Source: Litoditis marina
Lineage: Eukaryota; Nematoda; Chromadorea; Rhabditida; Rhabditidae
Assembly: GCA_964036275.1 (NCBI GenBank)
Contig: OZ038436.1
Coordinates: forward strand, 21,665,904 to 21,729,903
Length of the DNA stretch: 64,000 nucleotides
Reading direction: 5' to 3'
Shown: positions 1 to 13,031 of the stretch, in pieces
Layout: each line of letters begins with the position of its first letter
How positions within the stretch are numbered: position 1 is the stretch's first letter
The notes under the pieces: model-generated
What the model saw: the letters and a program-made list of their open reading frames with translations, nothing else
Told to the model about the DNA's origin: nothing
Database searches by the model: none
Program-made: the position numbers and the translations under genes

Positions 1-3000
1 ATTGAATGATTTCATGGACCTGACGAGCTGTTCAAGTTCGACCGCAGCAAACATATTCAAAGATATTGAGTAGGTGAACACTGTTGATGTTTTTGTAGAT
101 TAGTTTTTGAATGTGTTCCAGACGAACCATTCAAAAACGTGTCGCACTCTTGATTTTGAGGACTAAGATTGATTCGCCCCTCGGCGGTTCAAAGCGAGGA
201 TAAGGTTCTAAGTATTTGGTACTTGAAAAAGTGCCTTTCGTTTTGTTGTTCCAAGTTTCGAGTATATTATATTTTTTTTCTGGAAACGAATCTGGTTCAT
301 ATCGTATTCCGAATTGGTCTGAATAATCCGTTACTCAGACCATTGGCTGTTAATTACAAATTCGCGTTTGGTCGAAACTGTATTGCAACAAATCTAGAGA
401 TATATTGCGCCCCGGAGAGTCTATGACAGCCACGGTGTATAAACAGTTATTTACTGTTTTGCAACGACGCTTGTTCTGAGTAGCTTGCTATATATAGTAC
501 TACTATGCCTGATTTTCAACTATAACTTTCTGTTATCATTTTTAGCATGTCGAACTTGTTGCCGGACGAACAAAAGGGTGTAAAACGAGAATACAAAAAC
601 GTCCTCGAAAACTATTTCGGAGATGAGCGACTTAACCCGGAGTTGCTAAGAGTTCACCAGTTAGTTTATAGTTTCAGAACTTTTTAGTCTTCACAACTTC
701 AGATTCGGGATGTGTGACATTGTGAATGGGCGTTCGGCTGTGTTACCAGATTTTAAATGGGAGAAGATACATTTGTTCACATACAATTAAAGCTGGGGAG
801 AGTTGATGTTAGATTGTTGCATACATTCAGAATTAAGTTTTTCATTTATGCATACTTATTTTAGTTTCGACTGGGAAACATTGTTACCGATACCTGGCGT
901 TTCGAGCCTTAGTGAAGACGCTAGTTGGGTCTTCGTCCAAATGTCCTTAACGTGTTAAACTTTTCGTCTAGTTGTGCGAGTCGAGTTTCCACAAGATTTC
1001 ACTGCTCTCATTTTAGGAATGTTTTGCATAATGCTGAGCTCATGAACAATCCTCAGAAAAAGTCCAATTTTCTACGAACAATGAAGTACGATCGTTTCGA
1101 CAAGTGTGATATTGGGGTAAGTTACGTAAGATTAAGATTTCTCAACTTTACTTTTTATTCATTTAAAGCGTTTTGTTTTCATATCTGCATGCAAAACATC
1201 CAATTTTATAGATATTGCAGTACAACTTGTTGATACACTCACCAAACCAAAAACGAATGACAATTTGGAAATTGGTTCATAGGAAATCTGCAAATGGAAA
1301 TAGGAAACTTTTTTGTTTTCAGCTAAAACGTGAGATGCCCGAATGGCATATGACCACCGAAAAGGATATTGTGATTCTAGTCAGTGTACTACCGTCGTAC
1401 AATAAAATTCTATCGACCAACGAGACCCGAGCGAGTCGTTTGGTTAGTTGTCTTTTTTTTACCTTTGAGAAGTTGTAGCTTGTTGCTTGTAGCTTGTAGT
1501 TTGACCATCCACCAACAAATGTCAACTTTTTTTTTCATTTAAAGAAGATTTTTTTCCACTGAAAACGCGCTAAATTCGATACGGATAATTTAATAATCAC
1601 ACTTCTTGAGGTATCAACATCCGAATTTATAGTCAACTTCCCGTTTACGGGTTTACGTAAAAATTATTGACATTCGTTGTAATATAATTTGAGCAACTGT
1701 GTCGTTCTTACTTTGTATATCAGCATTTTATTCCCTCTCATTTTTCTCAGATGGCTCCTAAGAGCAAGTTCATGCTGCGCGGGGAGACGACTCTTCACAG
1801 TTTGAGGAAGAAATTAGTGAGTTCCATTCATTGGCGAGCAACGTCTCACGTGTAGAGCCTCCCGAATGTTGCATTTTCTCTCATGAACTATGTTTGCAAA
1901 CTTTGGTACGGAGTGGTGGTAGCGGTTTTCTCAAACTACCTAAGGAACCTTAATAAGTTATTCAAACATAGAAGAACTTGTAAATTAAGTCCACAATGGA
2001 TCGCAAACAAACTTGAATTCACAAATATAGTAGTTCGAAACAAGTTGCCAGGCCCACTCTACACAGTAAACAGCTGGCACGTATTAGAAGAGTCTGACTA
2101 TTTATTAAAAACAACTTGTTTCTCCGTTGAAATGCGTTTGAAAACACGATTCGGCATCAAGTTTGCGCGAAAAGGCTCGATTTTGACAGATGGCTGCTTT
2201 CAGACTTGTGTCACTGATATGGTGCTTCCTTTGGAGAGCGGAAAGGAGTTGGAGCCGCAGGATATTCGATTCTCCCATCTGTATCAGTACCCCTCCTCGT
2301 TTATCTTCATCCACGATACGTTTTACGTGGATTACTCACCCCCGAACGCCACTGATATATCGAAGTGAGATTGTTCAGCTTTTCTTCTCAAATTCATAAC
2401 AAAAAAGAGACGCTTCTTGTGTATTGACTGGAAATATAATAATTTGTCAGCAAAGATCACGTTTGACCAGATAATTCTTAAGTATGTTCTATCTCACAAG
2501 TATGATTTCCGAAAGTACGTACGTTTAGGCTGTTTCGATCGAATACCGCGCACGACGGCAAGCGCGCAACCCGTAGATAACTCTGGTGTTATCGTTCTGA
2601 CACAGATGTATGCATCCCCAGTAAAGTGGTCCGAATAGCCAAAAAATGGAACAAAAAATGGCTACTTTTACGCCGGAAATAAGAAAAGTTGTTTTTTTTT
2701 AACGCAGAATCATTATTTTTCACGTGGTCCAATTTGAAAACGGACTACTTCTTGTCGAATTCGGACCTTACTGGTTTATTGTCCCCCGTCACTCTGATGT
2801 TATTGTTCTGACACTCCATTATAGCTCCAGTTTCGTCTTATCGTCTGAAATTTATATCTTTATTGTGAACAATACTGACTCCATTTTAGGCCCATACGAG
2901 AGTTCATGGCACGAAAGAAGTGCTTCGACCCGGTCTATCACAAAGATATGGAAGGTGTGCGAATAATCGATCTCAAATTGAGGTAACTATATTTGTTTGT

Positions 3001-4069
3001 CAATTTTTTCTCACACAACCAATGTGTGAAGCCAGTTTTGGCCTCTGTGCATAATTCAGACGATGGTTTCCCAAAGGCAGTGACATCTCGCGATCCCTCA
3101 CTATTTTTTCCCTTCAAAGCAATTTTCACTGATTTTTCGTTAGTTTACAACTATTTTATATAAAACCCGTTGAATACTCGGTGGAAATCTGGCAATCTTC
3201 AGTTTTCAACGGTTCTCAACCCTCCTCAATATAATCATGACTGCGTAGGTCTTCAGCTTATTTGTTTTGTTTCAGGTTAGGAATGCCGTATCTCTTCCAA
3301 CATTCCGGAACGTGTGAGCATATGTTAGTGTTCCACGATCTGCGGCTGCTGCACAAGTCGGATTTCCAAGTGAGTTTTATTATAAAAGTGTATAAATTAT
3401 ACACTTTATTTTTTCAAAACTTCAAAAATCGATTTATCACATCTATCCCATTTAACATTGAACTGCAAAATTGCAATTTTCACTCAGACTGAGCTCCACT
3501 TTTGAATCGTTCGCTCTCACTTGTTGTGAGCTTGGGTTCTTCTGGCGTCTAATAATTCTTTTGGCTCAATAAATATTCTTATTTTTAAATATTAATATTA
3601 CATCATCTAATGAAATATATTCTAGAGTCTGGATCGGTATCCACTGCAAGCCTACGACAGCAGGGGAGATATCAAATGTGCGGCATGTAAGACCAATTTC
3701 GCCACGTGAGTTACCTTTCACTTATAGGTGGTCGATAAGAATGAAATCTCTCTGAATCTATTTGTCTCGTGCGCCCAGTTTTTGCTTGTATTCTTCTTTC
3801 GCTCTCTGCCTCTGTGTCTCTCTTTCTCTCTCTCGCGTGCGTCTTCTCTCTTTATTGCTTTTCTATCCCTCCTTTCTCTGGACATATTGAGCTTTTCTTT
3901 TAACCAACCTACTTCCAGGTTCCGAGTTGACGAGTGTGACCGGCTGCCCTCGGCGTCGATGCTATTCTGCGAGAGTTGTTTCCGCGAGTTCCATTTCCAT
4001 CATCAGGCGAAGATTGGACGTTTCCGTGCTCATCCATTTTATCAATCAAACAGGCTGAACTTTGTGTGA
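1..4069 (+). CDS. SNAPC3: snRNA-activating protein complex subunit 3 (5' end probably cut by the window)
   Basis: SNAPc binds the proximal sequence element of snRNA promoters transcribed by Pol II and Pol III; this is its zinc-containing DNA-contacting subunit, acting in the nucleus. Exons read: 2-69, 546-659, 1017-1116, 1323-1442, 1751-1816, 2204-2364, 2890-2982, 3276-3369, 3626-3705, 3919-4069. All junction phases agree and give 348 residues from base 2. An in-frame ATG at 14 could be the start, but the frame is open to the window edge. Family marks: IHDTFYVD, PIREFMARKKCFDPVYHKDM, LGMPYLFQHSGTCEH, and a C-terminal zinc-binding module with a CAAC pair in exon 9 and CESC plus histidines in exon 10. 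The product is somewhat shorter than the vertebrate protein. A pyrimidine microsatellite (about 3790-3860) lies in the last intron. GTF3C5 follows on the same strand 551 bp after the stop. Recognition rests on the conserved C-terminal half; the N-terminal exons are supported only by phase and weak resemblance. Confidence 0.88.
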
Positions 4070-4620
4070 AACCTGGTTTTCGTCAGCTTGCTACATTGTT
4101 TTTATCCCCTTTATACCTTTATCATTATCTTTATTAGATTCATTTATTGTTTTTATCTTTTGTCATTATCTTTATGAGCTTGAATTGTCTCCCTAGATTC
4201 ACGGCATCTGGGGGCTACTTTTATTTATTATCATGTTGTTACGTTGTTCTCATTGCTTGTTAGATCTCACTCTTTGCTCACGTTTGTTTATGTGTTATCA
4301 TATCAGTAAAATATATATTCTGCTGAATGGTTAGATTTTTACATTGGTTATCTCTACCATCAACATTTCTCTAGCACTTTTGGTATTGGTACCGGTTTGT
4401 ATTAACAGTGACCAAATAGGACCGATAATATAAAAGGGCTTTGAAGACAAAGTTACATTCATTTATTTCAAACTTATGCATCTAATAAGCGTACAGTTCC
4501 CATATTTCAGTCCTATTTGGCGTTGGCGCGCTACGTTGTCTAGGTACCCCTCGATACCTAAGTTAGATTACCTCCCTGCCCTCCTTTAAAGTGTTCATCG
4601 CAAGTTTTCTCTGCTTCCAG
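4070..4620 (+). promoter_or_regulatory. SNAPC3-GTF3C5 spacer ending in a splice-type acceptor at the GTF3C5 ATG
   Basis: This 551-bp spacer separates the SNAPC3 stop from the GTF3C5 ATG on the same strand. I see no coding exon in it and no clear AATAAA, only AT-rich variants near 4300-4320. It ends in a pyrimidine tract followed by CAG directly abutting the ATG at 4621. That is either the 3' end of a 5'-UTR intron or a trans-splice acceptor. If the latter, the spacer would be intercistronic within an operon rather than a promoter. Confidence 0.45.
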
Positions 4621-7600
4621 ATGTTGGGGTGTCATCGTGACTTTCTCCCGTCAACAATGACACCAGCTGCAGACATAGTCCTCATACAGTACCCGGGAAT
4701 AGTTCGCAACATGGACAAGGCGCTGGCAACACTAGGAGGACTCGAAACCATTTCATCGGTCAGTTTTTAATATTTTTCACTATACTGTATTTTTAGGCTC
4801 ATGATTTGCTCTTGCTAGTTGATATAAACCATCTTCGCATTGTAAATATGTATAAAAACGTTTTTAAGATGGTTCTCGAGTTAGTTCACATATTAAAATT
4901 ATTGCTGATAGTTTATTCGAAAATGTTCTCTGATGTGAAACATGCTTGAGCAGTTGCATTTTGTTTTCGTTCGCATAATTGCGCTGATCTAGAAGGGTGT
5001 TTCCGTATTTCATAATCCTGACTGTTGCAGAATCATTTCGCTGCCAAACCACTGGAACTACGCCATTCGCCGGATAATCCGTATTCCAGCTGTATTGTTT
5101 CCGAGAAGAAGACTGATGCGGCGGTAACTTGAATATATTATCGTATTCTTTCTAAATTCAGATAACCCAAACCTGACAATCATGTCCTGGCAAACTTGAG
5201 CAATTGGCCGTAAACACAAAAGCTGGCTCCTTTTCGCGAAACTGGTAACATTTTTAATTCGAAGTTATTCATTTGAACTAAGCTTTCGGAGAGTAATCAG
5301 GTCTCTTAATAATCATGTTGCAGGTAACTTCCGGAACACTTCGTCTGGTAATGAAGATTAGACGGAAAAAGAAGGATCCCAAAGTAGTAGAGGCACAATG
5401 TCTTGGACTGGTGAGTTTTTTGTATACCTAGCTAGTTGTCGAGAAAACACTCAAAAATGCCCAGATTTTCGAGGAAAAATTATCGAATACACGTGAAAGC
5501 TATATCTTAATGACAGCATGCTGTCACTATATGTTTGTTGCGGTTTCAATCAGCATCATGCTGAGCAAATTCAGACCGCGGTTCGAAAAAATACGATCCT
5601 TTGCATATTTGATCTTAGGTGAATTTCGTCTACCAGTTCGAGACCATGTGCGACTTTCAATATCTGCCGATAAAGAAACGACCGACGACCGACACGTATG
5701 ACGACCTGATCCCGCGATTAATTCCTCTCGACATGGCTTCGGCACTTTGCTGGTCTGTTCTCTTTTCGAGGCATAAACGTTGCCTTGTATCGGTCTGAGT
5801 TGAACAGAAATTAAGAGATCGTAAAAGTTTTGGAAACTGAAACCACCACGTTTTTCAAATTGGCTTGCTGTGTTGAAGTTGCAATCTGCATTGTGTAAAG
5901 TTGGTATAGACTCTTTGACGTTCGAGTAGGCATATGTTATGAAGTAGAATCGAAACCACTTTCTAATTATTTTATTCTTTTCAACTAGTTTGTAAATGTT
6001 ATCTAAGATTTTCCGTATCTGAAGTTCTGAAGACGATCGTTATTTTGTTTTCAGGTGGGATCGTCCAGATTCGCACCCTGGATACACGCCGCTGTTCCTG
6101 CCACCCTTCCAGTTCAGCAGGTAATTCATTCTTTAGAAATATTCCTTTTCTTTCATTGATCCGTCCTATGTTACAATTACTTGCGAGAAGTACTACCAAG
6201 CTTTTTCCTCTCGTTTTGTTCAGTCGAGTTTTGGTTTTTCAAGAGTTGGCATGTTTCATTAACTTGTGTGTATAAGCTCTATGATACGCTCAGTGCAGTT
6301 TTTGAGTTCGATTTTTCTCTTGAAGTCATTGAGTGTAGCAGATGTTTCAATTTCAGATATAATACGCCTTCAACCAAGCTTCTTTGTAGAGAAACGGATT
6401 TCAGTGTGGACAAGTCTCGGAGGAAAACTGGCCATGGACAGAGTACGAGTTTCATACGTCTGACGTCTTAATTTTTTGTTATAGTTTTTGCAAAGATGTT
6501 AGAGGGAAAAGGCCAGTAGTTTGATATATGTCCGTTTAAATACGTCTAATGCCGCAATTGGTTTTGGTGCAACTTTTGGGAGTTTCAACTTTTGGCGAGA
6601 GGAGCGCTTAGTTTCTAAGCGAGATATAAGAGAGAAAATAGACCGATGGTTCGATGGTGTGTTTTGCAATTCGTTCCGCAACTAGACAAAATATCGAAAT
6701 ATATTCATTTCAATCTATTGCAGATTTGCGTCAAGAGCGGAAAGCTCTTTCGGTCACCGTGCAGGCGGCTGACCCATTCCCAGAGGCTCCCAACGAGGAA
6801 GCCGTCGACGACGCCAATTTTAGGTATTATAATTAGACTCATTGATTTTTCAATATTCTCTTGGTTAGTGGACGAACTTTTCCCGTTGAGATAGAGTTCT
6901 CATATTTTCATTATATAGTGGGTGTCAAAATTATAAATTTCTGTCTCTCGTCGGAATCGAACCTGCGAGCAACGATTCGTAGCGGGGCGCTACCCACTAC
7001 ACACATAACCGCCAAGCTTCAAAATCGAAGACATATGTGCGTACAGCGTACACATCGAAAAGTGAGATATACAGTACCCTTCCGCTTTTTCGTTGACCAG
7101 GACTATACCTGGCTTCTTTGTACAGTAATTTTTTCAGTCCTGTAGTGCTTACGCGGGCATTAATTGATATATCTAGCGCATTGAAACAAAAGGTAATCGG
7201 TTCTGTTTCCAGGTGTAAAAACGACGAGCCGCACCGTATAGTATCCGGTTTGTTCGAAGAACGACCAATGTGGACCCGAATCGCCATTCAGTACAAGACG
7301 GGGCTGGAGGAGACGTTGTTGAAGTGAGCTAACTGCCCATTCATTAACTATTCTGAACTTTTCGCGTTCTCCAGTTTCTTGATGTGTGGAACTTAGCGGA
7401 ATTCTCATTCGTTTTTCATTTCTCATTCTTTTTTTGATTTGTTATCATGCTTTCCAATCGAAACAATAACTATTCCATTTGTTCAGATGTTTACTCCCGA
7501 AGTATGCCTTCTACATTCAGTCGGGGCCTTGGGGGCGGTTATGGTGCCGTTTCGGCTATGATCCCAGATTTGAAACGGGCTCTAAGAACTACCAGACGCT

Positions 7601-10600
7601 CATGGTGTCCTTCAGGTTTGTCAAGAGTTGTCAGCTGTATTAGATCTGCTCAAGTCGATCACAGGTTACAAGTGGTTACAAGGTGCTACCCACAACAATG
7701 TAATTTTAAACGTTTTTTCTAATTGACTAGTTTGTCATTGGTATAGTTGTTCGTATTAAGGATGACGTTAAACCAGAGGTAAATTGAACAGTCACGGTAA
7801 GCTGGCGTTCTAACGAGGCATCGTGCATTTTGTCATTGCACGTTTCGGAGTTCGGCTGTGTTTAACAAGTTTCACGTGATGTGCAATTGACTAACAGTAT
7901 ATTTCAGGCAGCACACGAAGATTCCGGAGCGTCAGAGACTGAAGGTGTCGAGCGACCGAGTGGGCGGAGCTGCGCCCGATGCACATCTCCCCATCAACTT
8001 CACCTATCAGCCAGGTAGTGTTTGATTTTTGATCTACCCAACTTTTCCGATATCATATACTTTGAATTTTGAATGCCGAGATGACCACAACGTTTCCCTA
8101 CTCAACGGCCATCACGACCCCCTTTAACAAATGGTTTGCCGAATAATATAAGACGCTGCAATTTAAATGTTCCCACGAGAAAAACTTGAAAACCACTTTC
8201 CCGCTCATTCTTGTGTATTATATTCCGGACGCACTGAAAATACACTGTGAAACTCTAAAAAACGTTTATTGCAACAAGTATGTGTAAAGGCACATAGCTA
8301 ACATCTTGCGAACCCGAATCGACATGTGCGACACAATACTGCGACCTTGTACGCCAATTCCTTAAAGACAAAAAAGTGCGAATAGTAGTGTGCACAAGAA
8401 TGGTAGTTACTGAAATGTGTACACGTAGTGTACACAATTTTGATACTACGAAAAATATGAACACGCACAAATTCTTTTCTACGAAAATTGTGTAAATCTC
8501 AACTAAACGAATTTTTAGCAGATAAAACAATTGACCACATTTTACCTAAACACATACCTAAAACAAACAAAACAAAATGTAAGTAAACCCTTCACAATTC
8601 CCGGCAAAAGCTTGCGGTTAATTTATAATGCAATGAGTATTTGGCGAAAACTGAATCGATCATTCCAAAACCACTCGGTTCCGATGTTTTGGAAGAATCA
8701 ACTGATCAAAACAAACTTAAAGAAAACCCTAACAAATAAATAATGATGCAGGAGACCCGTACATTCCCATTACACAGCAAGGATGAGCGTGAACGTGAAC
8801 AACTCAAAATTAAACTAACTACTATCGTACCCCATTATAAAGTTACTATCAGTGACTATATAATTTCGCCAGCGCGGCAGTGGCACGGTAGTCTAGTAAA
8901 CTTTATACTTGCCATAAGCGCGAAATTTTCCAAAAACAGAGCAAAAATGTTGCCAGCTTACTCTATTTTTTATCTGATAGAGAGCTTCACTAGTTATCTA
9001 ACATTAGGCGTCAAAAATGGCTGGATTTTCATTGTCACTGCCTTACTGGGTCATGTCATGTAGATGAACGTTAAAAAAAATAACTAAGTTACACAAATAT
9101 ACAAATAAACCTCAAATGAATGGTTATTTCATTGCATCAGTCCTTGAGTCCAATATTCGAAAATGGGATGAAGCATCAGATAGGAGAAACATTAACCGGC
9201 GAGATCAGCAACGACACTGAAAAAACATCTATGAAAACGCAGACAACTTTGTTATCTGTTACTACTTTGGGCTAGTAATAAAAATTGAGAACGCGGGATT
9301 CAAACCGCAAACGTAAGATGACGAAAAAGATACCAGCTACTAAAACCTCCCCCTTCAGCAAAAGTGCATTTGCACAGGATGTGGGTCCCAGGCACCAACA
9401 AAAATTGGTAAGGTGTGCCTATTATAACAAAAAGGAAGCCGTTTTTTGAACCAAATGCGTGAAACTTCATTATTTCGCATCCAAAATAGTCAAACTTCAA
9501 TAATTTTGGCAAATTAGTAGTTTATTGAATTTACTATTCGAACAGATTTGCTTGAGTCCCAAATCGGCTTATTATAGAGATGTATTAAGTGCATAGATAC
9601 TACTTCACAGCCATTTCCCGAGACATGTTACGTGTTCATAGCATGGGTCTGATAATAGCAACTATCACAGGAAAGCACGAACCTAGTCTCACTCGCACTC
9701 TGACCGATTGCCCAATTCTTAATGATAAACAGCCAAGGAGTTCACCAATGCGACCTGTAATGAAAAACATAATCATAAGATAAACGCACATTGTCACACA
9801 ATAATGTCACACAGTTACGCTATGATGTGAGCAAAAAGCAACAAAGTATTCAAGAGAAATCAACACGATTATACGTTGTGCAAAAAAATAAGCGCAGAAT
9901 TTGAGTCGTTATACGACTTGTAAAACTACAAGATGGAAGAAACGATCAACAACCTCTAGACATATTCCGTCTCTTTGTGAGAAAGTATGAATTTAGGATT
10001 GTGCAAATAGTAACTAACTGAACACGAGAAAAACAGTGCGAAAAACAAGATCACATGCGTAATCATGTGTCTATCATTATTTTCTTGTTGGAAGAAACCA
10101 AAATATGGAAATACACTGCAGTATAAACTTTGAAAAATTAAAACAGATAAAATTTTAAAATATTGAATGCCTGACGTGAATTCCAAAATGGAGTACGCAG
10201 AAGGGAACCCGTCATTTTCGAGCGCACGGCGGACGTTTAAAAAAATTTCATTTGCGTTTTTCATATTTATTTGTTGTTTTATTGTTTTTTTCACTTATTT
10301 GTCTCCGATAATATGTGCTACGAGTTAAACCTAAAGGTTTTTCCAGGCATATTTGTGCGATTATTGGAAGAATGCTACATGAACGCTCTCAGGACGGAAC
10401 AAATGAGCTTAGGATTTTTCTAATGCGGTGAGTTTGTTTTTCGCTGTTGGGTTCCGTCTTGGAACTAAGTTTATTTTAAGGTTTGAAGCGACATTGTTTG
10501 CTTTCTGTGGCCGTATTCACCAATCCTCGGGGAGCTAAAAATACCTTCCCGCGGGAAGTTGGAGCACAAAAATAGTGTGCTGGTGAGGAGGGTACAGATA

Positions 10601-12673
10601 CAGAGGCGCGGGAAGCTTTTTGACCTTTCCGGGACATTGGTGAATACGGCCACTGATCCGTCGCCCCTTCTTGTTTTATCTCCAACGTTGCTTTTGCAAT
10701 CCAATATTACTAGATCTATTGATCTTTAATTTAGATTATCGACCTACCCAAGTACTCGCATTATTGAGAGTAGCTTTGTGGTTGTTCAAAAAAATTGTGG
10801 CGTCTATTCGCTTCATAAATGTGAATCCAAAAGTGGACAGTGTTCACTTTTTATGTGCATTTATATCTGAATGTTATCATAAAACTCAGTGGTGTTTCGT
10901 AAAACGTACTCCTATCATCTCAGTTTGCCAACGTTGAACTAAACCGGTAATTTCAAAGACACACTTTATTTTTAATTTTTGTTTCAGGCACGGAAGGTTC
11001 TCGATCGATCGAATCTAGAGGGCAGAGAAGTTTTTTCGTCTGCCACAAATCTACCTACGCATCTACGCCTTTCAGTAACAGGTTATCATAGTTTGTTTGT
11101 ATTGTTTGCTACTTTGAAGTTTTATCTTACTTAATTTACTGAGGATTTCTCATTGTGGCGTACATTGATAGTCATTCTGAAGCACAGTTTCTGAATGAAA
11201 TAGTGATTAACTTCTCACTATTCACTCTAGTTCAGACACAGATAGATGAGTAACCCCATTTTTTATTATTCTCTAGCTGAGCGTTACGTTTTCCGATGAC
11301 GTTGATTTGTGTTACTTTCAATCTGATAACTATATTTATTCCCACATTTGGTAATAAGAATATATATTGTATAATATATTCCCTTCCCTTTGGGCGCTTA
11401 GATCTTCGCGCGGTCGGCAGAATTTGAAATCTTGTTTGGGGGGGGGGGGCTTAAGTAAACACTCCATACTCTAATTGTTCCTCGTTTCTTCCACTTGTCA
11501 TTGCATCGTAGTGACCCCTCCCATTTTTTCCAATTGGGTTCTGTTGCATCGTGAAAAGGTCGTAAGTATCAGTCAGGTATCACGCCTCACGCGGGGGGTA
11601 AAAAAGAGTAAATTTGTATTTCCAAAAATTCATAGGGCTCTGACATTCTATTGTTGATTCTGTTGCAATTATAGTTTATTATTGCATTTCCGGCGTTTTA
11701 CACTTTTTTATAACTAAGAATTTTGTGTATTTCGTCGTGTACACTCTTTGAATAGTAAGGATTTTGAACATTGGTGTTTTTCACACTGTATTCGTAGTAA
11801 GGATTTTGTGTACTCTGTTATTCCACTTATCCAGTACTAATATTTTCGTGTCACCATGTTCAATAGATGTATACATGAAGATTTTGGGTACAGCCTGTTT
11901 TTCCAGTTGATTATTTATGTGCAAGGTTTATGAATACACATGGTTATAAGAGAAACCACTTTTGTGAAAACCGAGGTGTATTTTGCACAAGATTCTCGAA
12001 AAATAGGCATTTTTGTCGGTTTTAGTGGGAACATTTAAATTGCAGCGTCTTATATGCATATGCTCATAACATAGTTCATATCACTCTTGTGTCATTTAGG
12101 TCGTCTCCCTCGTGTTCGACAAATCTGGTATTCACTCTGCGACATTGAGCTGCCTCAGGCGGAGGCACTTCTGAAACGAGATTTCAGTGCTGTACCCGAT
12201 CCGAGCACCAATGGTTGGATCAATACAGTGAGTGATGATCGTGTTTTCTATAAAGAACTTAGTAACTTACTATTGATATTGCTAATGTTTCTCCTTACGT
12301 GTCCTGGGATCTCAGCGGCTGGTCCTAGTGTTGTAAGATATCAAATTAAACTAAACTAAATTCCAACGGCCAGTAAAAACTTGAACCACGCAAGCAACCC
12401 ACGTTTGCTTGAACCTTGAACATAAAAGAGGTTATTCAGAATTAGCCGCCTCCAACTGAATAGGGGTTTGTCACATACAATTGGCTGTATACAACCGTTG
12501 ATTGAGTTACCATAAAACCCAATCGAAGAACAACCATTTTATATAACGCATTGGACATTATTTATTTGTAGGATGTGCTGGAGGAGTTGCGCGAGCTGAT
12601 CAAGGAGGATGTGAAAAGAACATGTGATGAGGCGCACATTGAAGAGGAGGGCGATATCGGCGACGATTTCTGA
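4621..12673 (+). CDS. GTF3C5: general transcription factor IIIC subunit 5 (TFIIIC63 / yeast tau95 family)
   Basis: A subunit of TFIIIC, which binds the internal A and B boxes of tRNA-type Pol III promoters; the yeast homologue tau95 belongs to the A-box module. Exons: 4621-4758, 5031-5123, 5324-5410, 5619-5752, 6055-6120, 6357-6442, 6724-6823, 7213-7323, 7487-7615, 7908-8014, 12100-12227, 12572-12673. Phases agree throughout and give 426 residues, shorter than the vertebrate protein, mainly in the linker and acidic tail. Family marks: IQYPGIVRNM near residue 22, CDFQYLP near 117, LPPFQFSR near 166-173, PMWTR in exon 8, SGPWGRLWCRFGYDPR at about 284-299, and LPRVRQIWYSLCD late in the protein. 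The tail is acidic (EEEGDIGDDF). The start is the first ATG, directly after an AG acceptor. The tenth intron is 4,085 bp because it holds a TIR-bounded insertion; without it the intron would be 175 bp. The gene converges on MTR. Confidence 0.93.
6945..7016 (-). mobile_element. tRNA-derived SINE head
   Basis: On the minus strand this carries a Pol III B box (GGTTCGATTCC, plus 6953-6963) and, about 30-40 nt before it, an A-box-like stretch with TAGTGGGTAGCG. The T and D stems do not pair properly, so it is a decayed tRNA-related promoter rather than a tRNA gene. It lies in intron 7 of GTF3C5, antisense to the gene. Confidence 0.5.
8146..12055. mobile_element. 3.9-kb insertion with 31-bp terminal inverted repeats in a GTF3C5 intron
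   Basis: Bases 8146-8176 and 12025-12055 are exact inverted copies of each other (ATATAAGACGCTGC... through ...GTTCCCAC). A TA dinucleotide sits at each outer end, compatible with TA target-site use as in Tc1/mariner, but I cannot fix the boundary. Removing the segment leaves a 175-bp intron, similar to the neighbouring introns. The interior has only short open frames, and I recognise no transposase. It contains a smaller palindromic element (10507-10653), a G12 run (11438-11449) and a repeated TAGTAAGGATTTTG word near 11755 and 11795. Alternatively the ends could be two copies of one short MITE in opposite orientation. Confidence 0.6.
10507..10653. mobile_element. 147-bp MITE-like element with 18-bp perfect terminal inverted repeats
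   Basis: The left end GTGGCCGTATTCACCAAT is exactly inverted at 10636-10653. The interior is moderately GC-rich with a CCCGCGGG palindrome and has no coding potential. The end words GGCC and ATTCACC also occur at the ends of the larger foldback elements in this window, so it may be a relative. I saw no convincing target duplication. Confidence 0.55.
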
Positions 12674-13031
12674 TTCCCAACATTCTCTGCTGGTATAAAC
12701 GATCTCTGTGTTTATTGATTTCCTCAACCATGCCTTGTCACAATGTTCCATTTTCATATCGCACATAAAAGTTTTTGATAATTTTTATACTACTGGTTTT
12801 AATCCGAAAAAAGGAACCGAAGTATGGAAGCTTTCATCATCAGCAGAACTGTTACAGTATAGTGTTGTAATGTAACCGATGGTAAGCGATTCCATACAAC
12901 AATAAACAACTGAGAAAATTATATAATGAATCTTCATTAAACCATGCATTATCACAATCTCGCATATCACAACATAGAAACTTTTTGAAACTTCGGGAAT
13001 GTTGAGCAAGGTTTACAGAGAAAGAAGTAAA
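12674..13031. terminator. shared 3' region of the convergent GTF3C5 and MTR genes
   Basis: A plus-strand AATAAA lies at 12901-12906, 228 nt past the GTF3C5 stop. A minus-strand AATAAA (plus TTTATT, 12711-12716) lies 316 nt past the MTR stop. If both are used, the two 3' UTRs overlap antisense for roughly 200 nt. No other gene is visible in this stretch. Confidence 0.4.

Noticed and set aside
8743..10294. Several 60-112 codon frames inside the TIR-bounded insertion
   Set aside because: I recognise no transposase or other domain; composition is that of AT-rich noncoding DNA.
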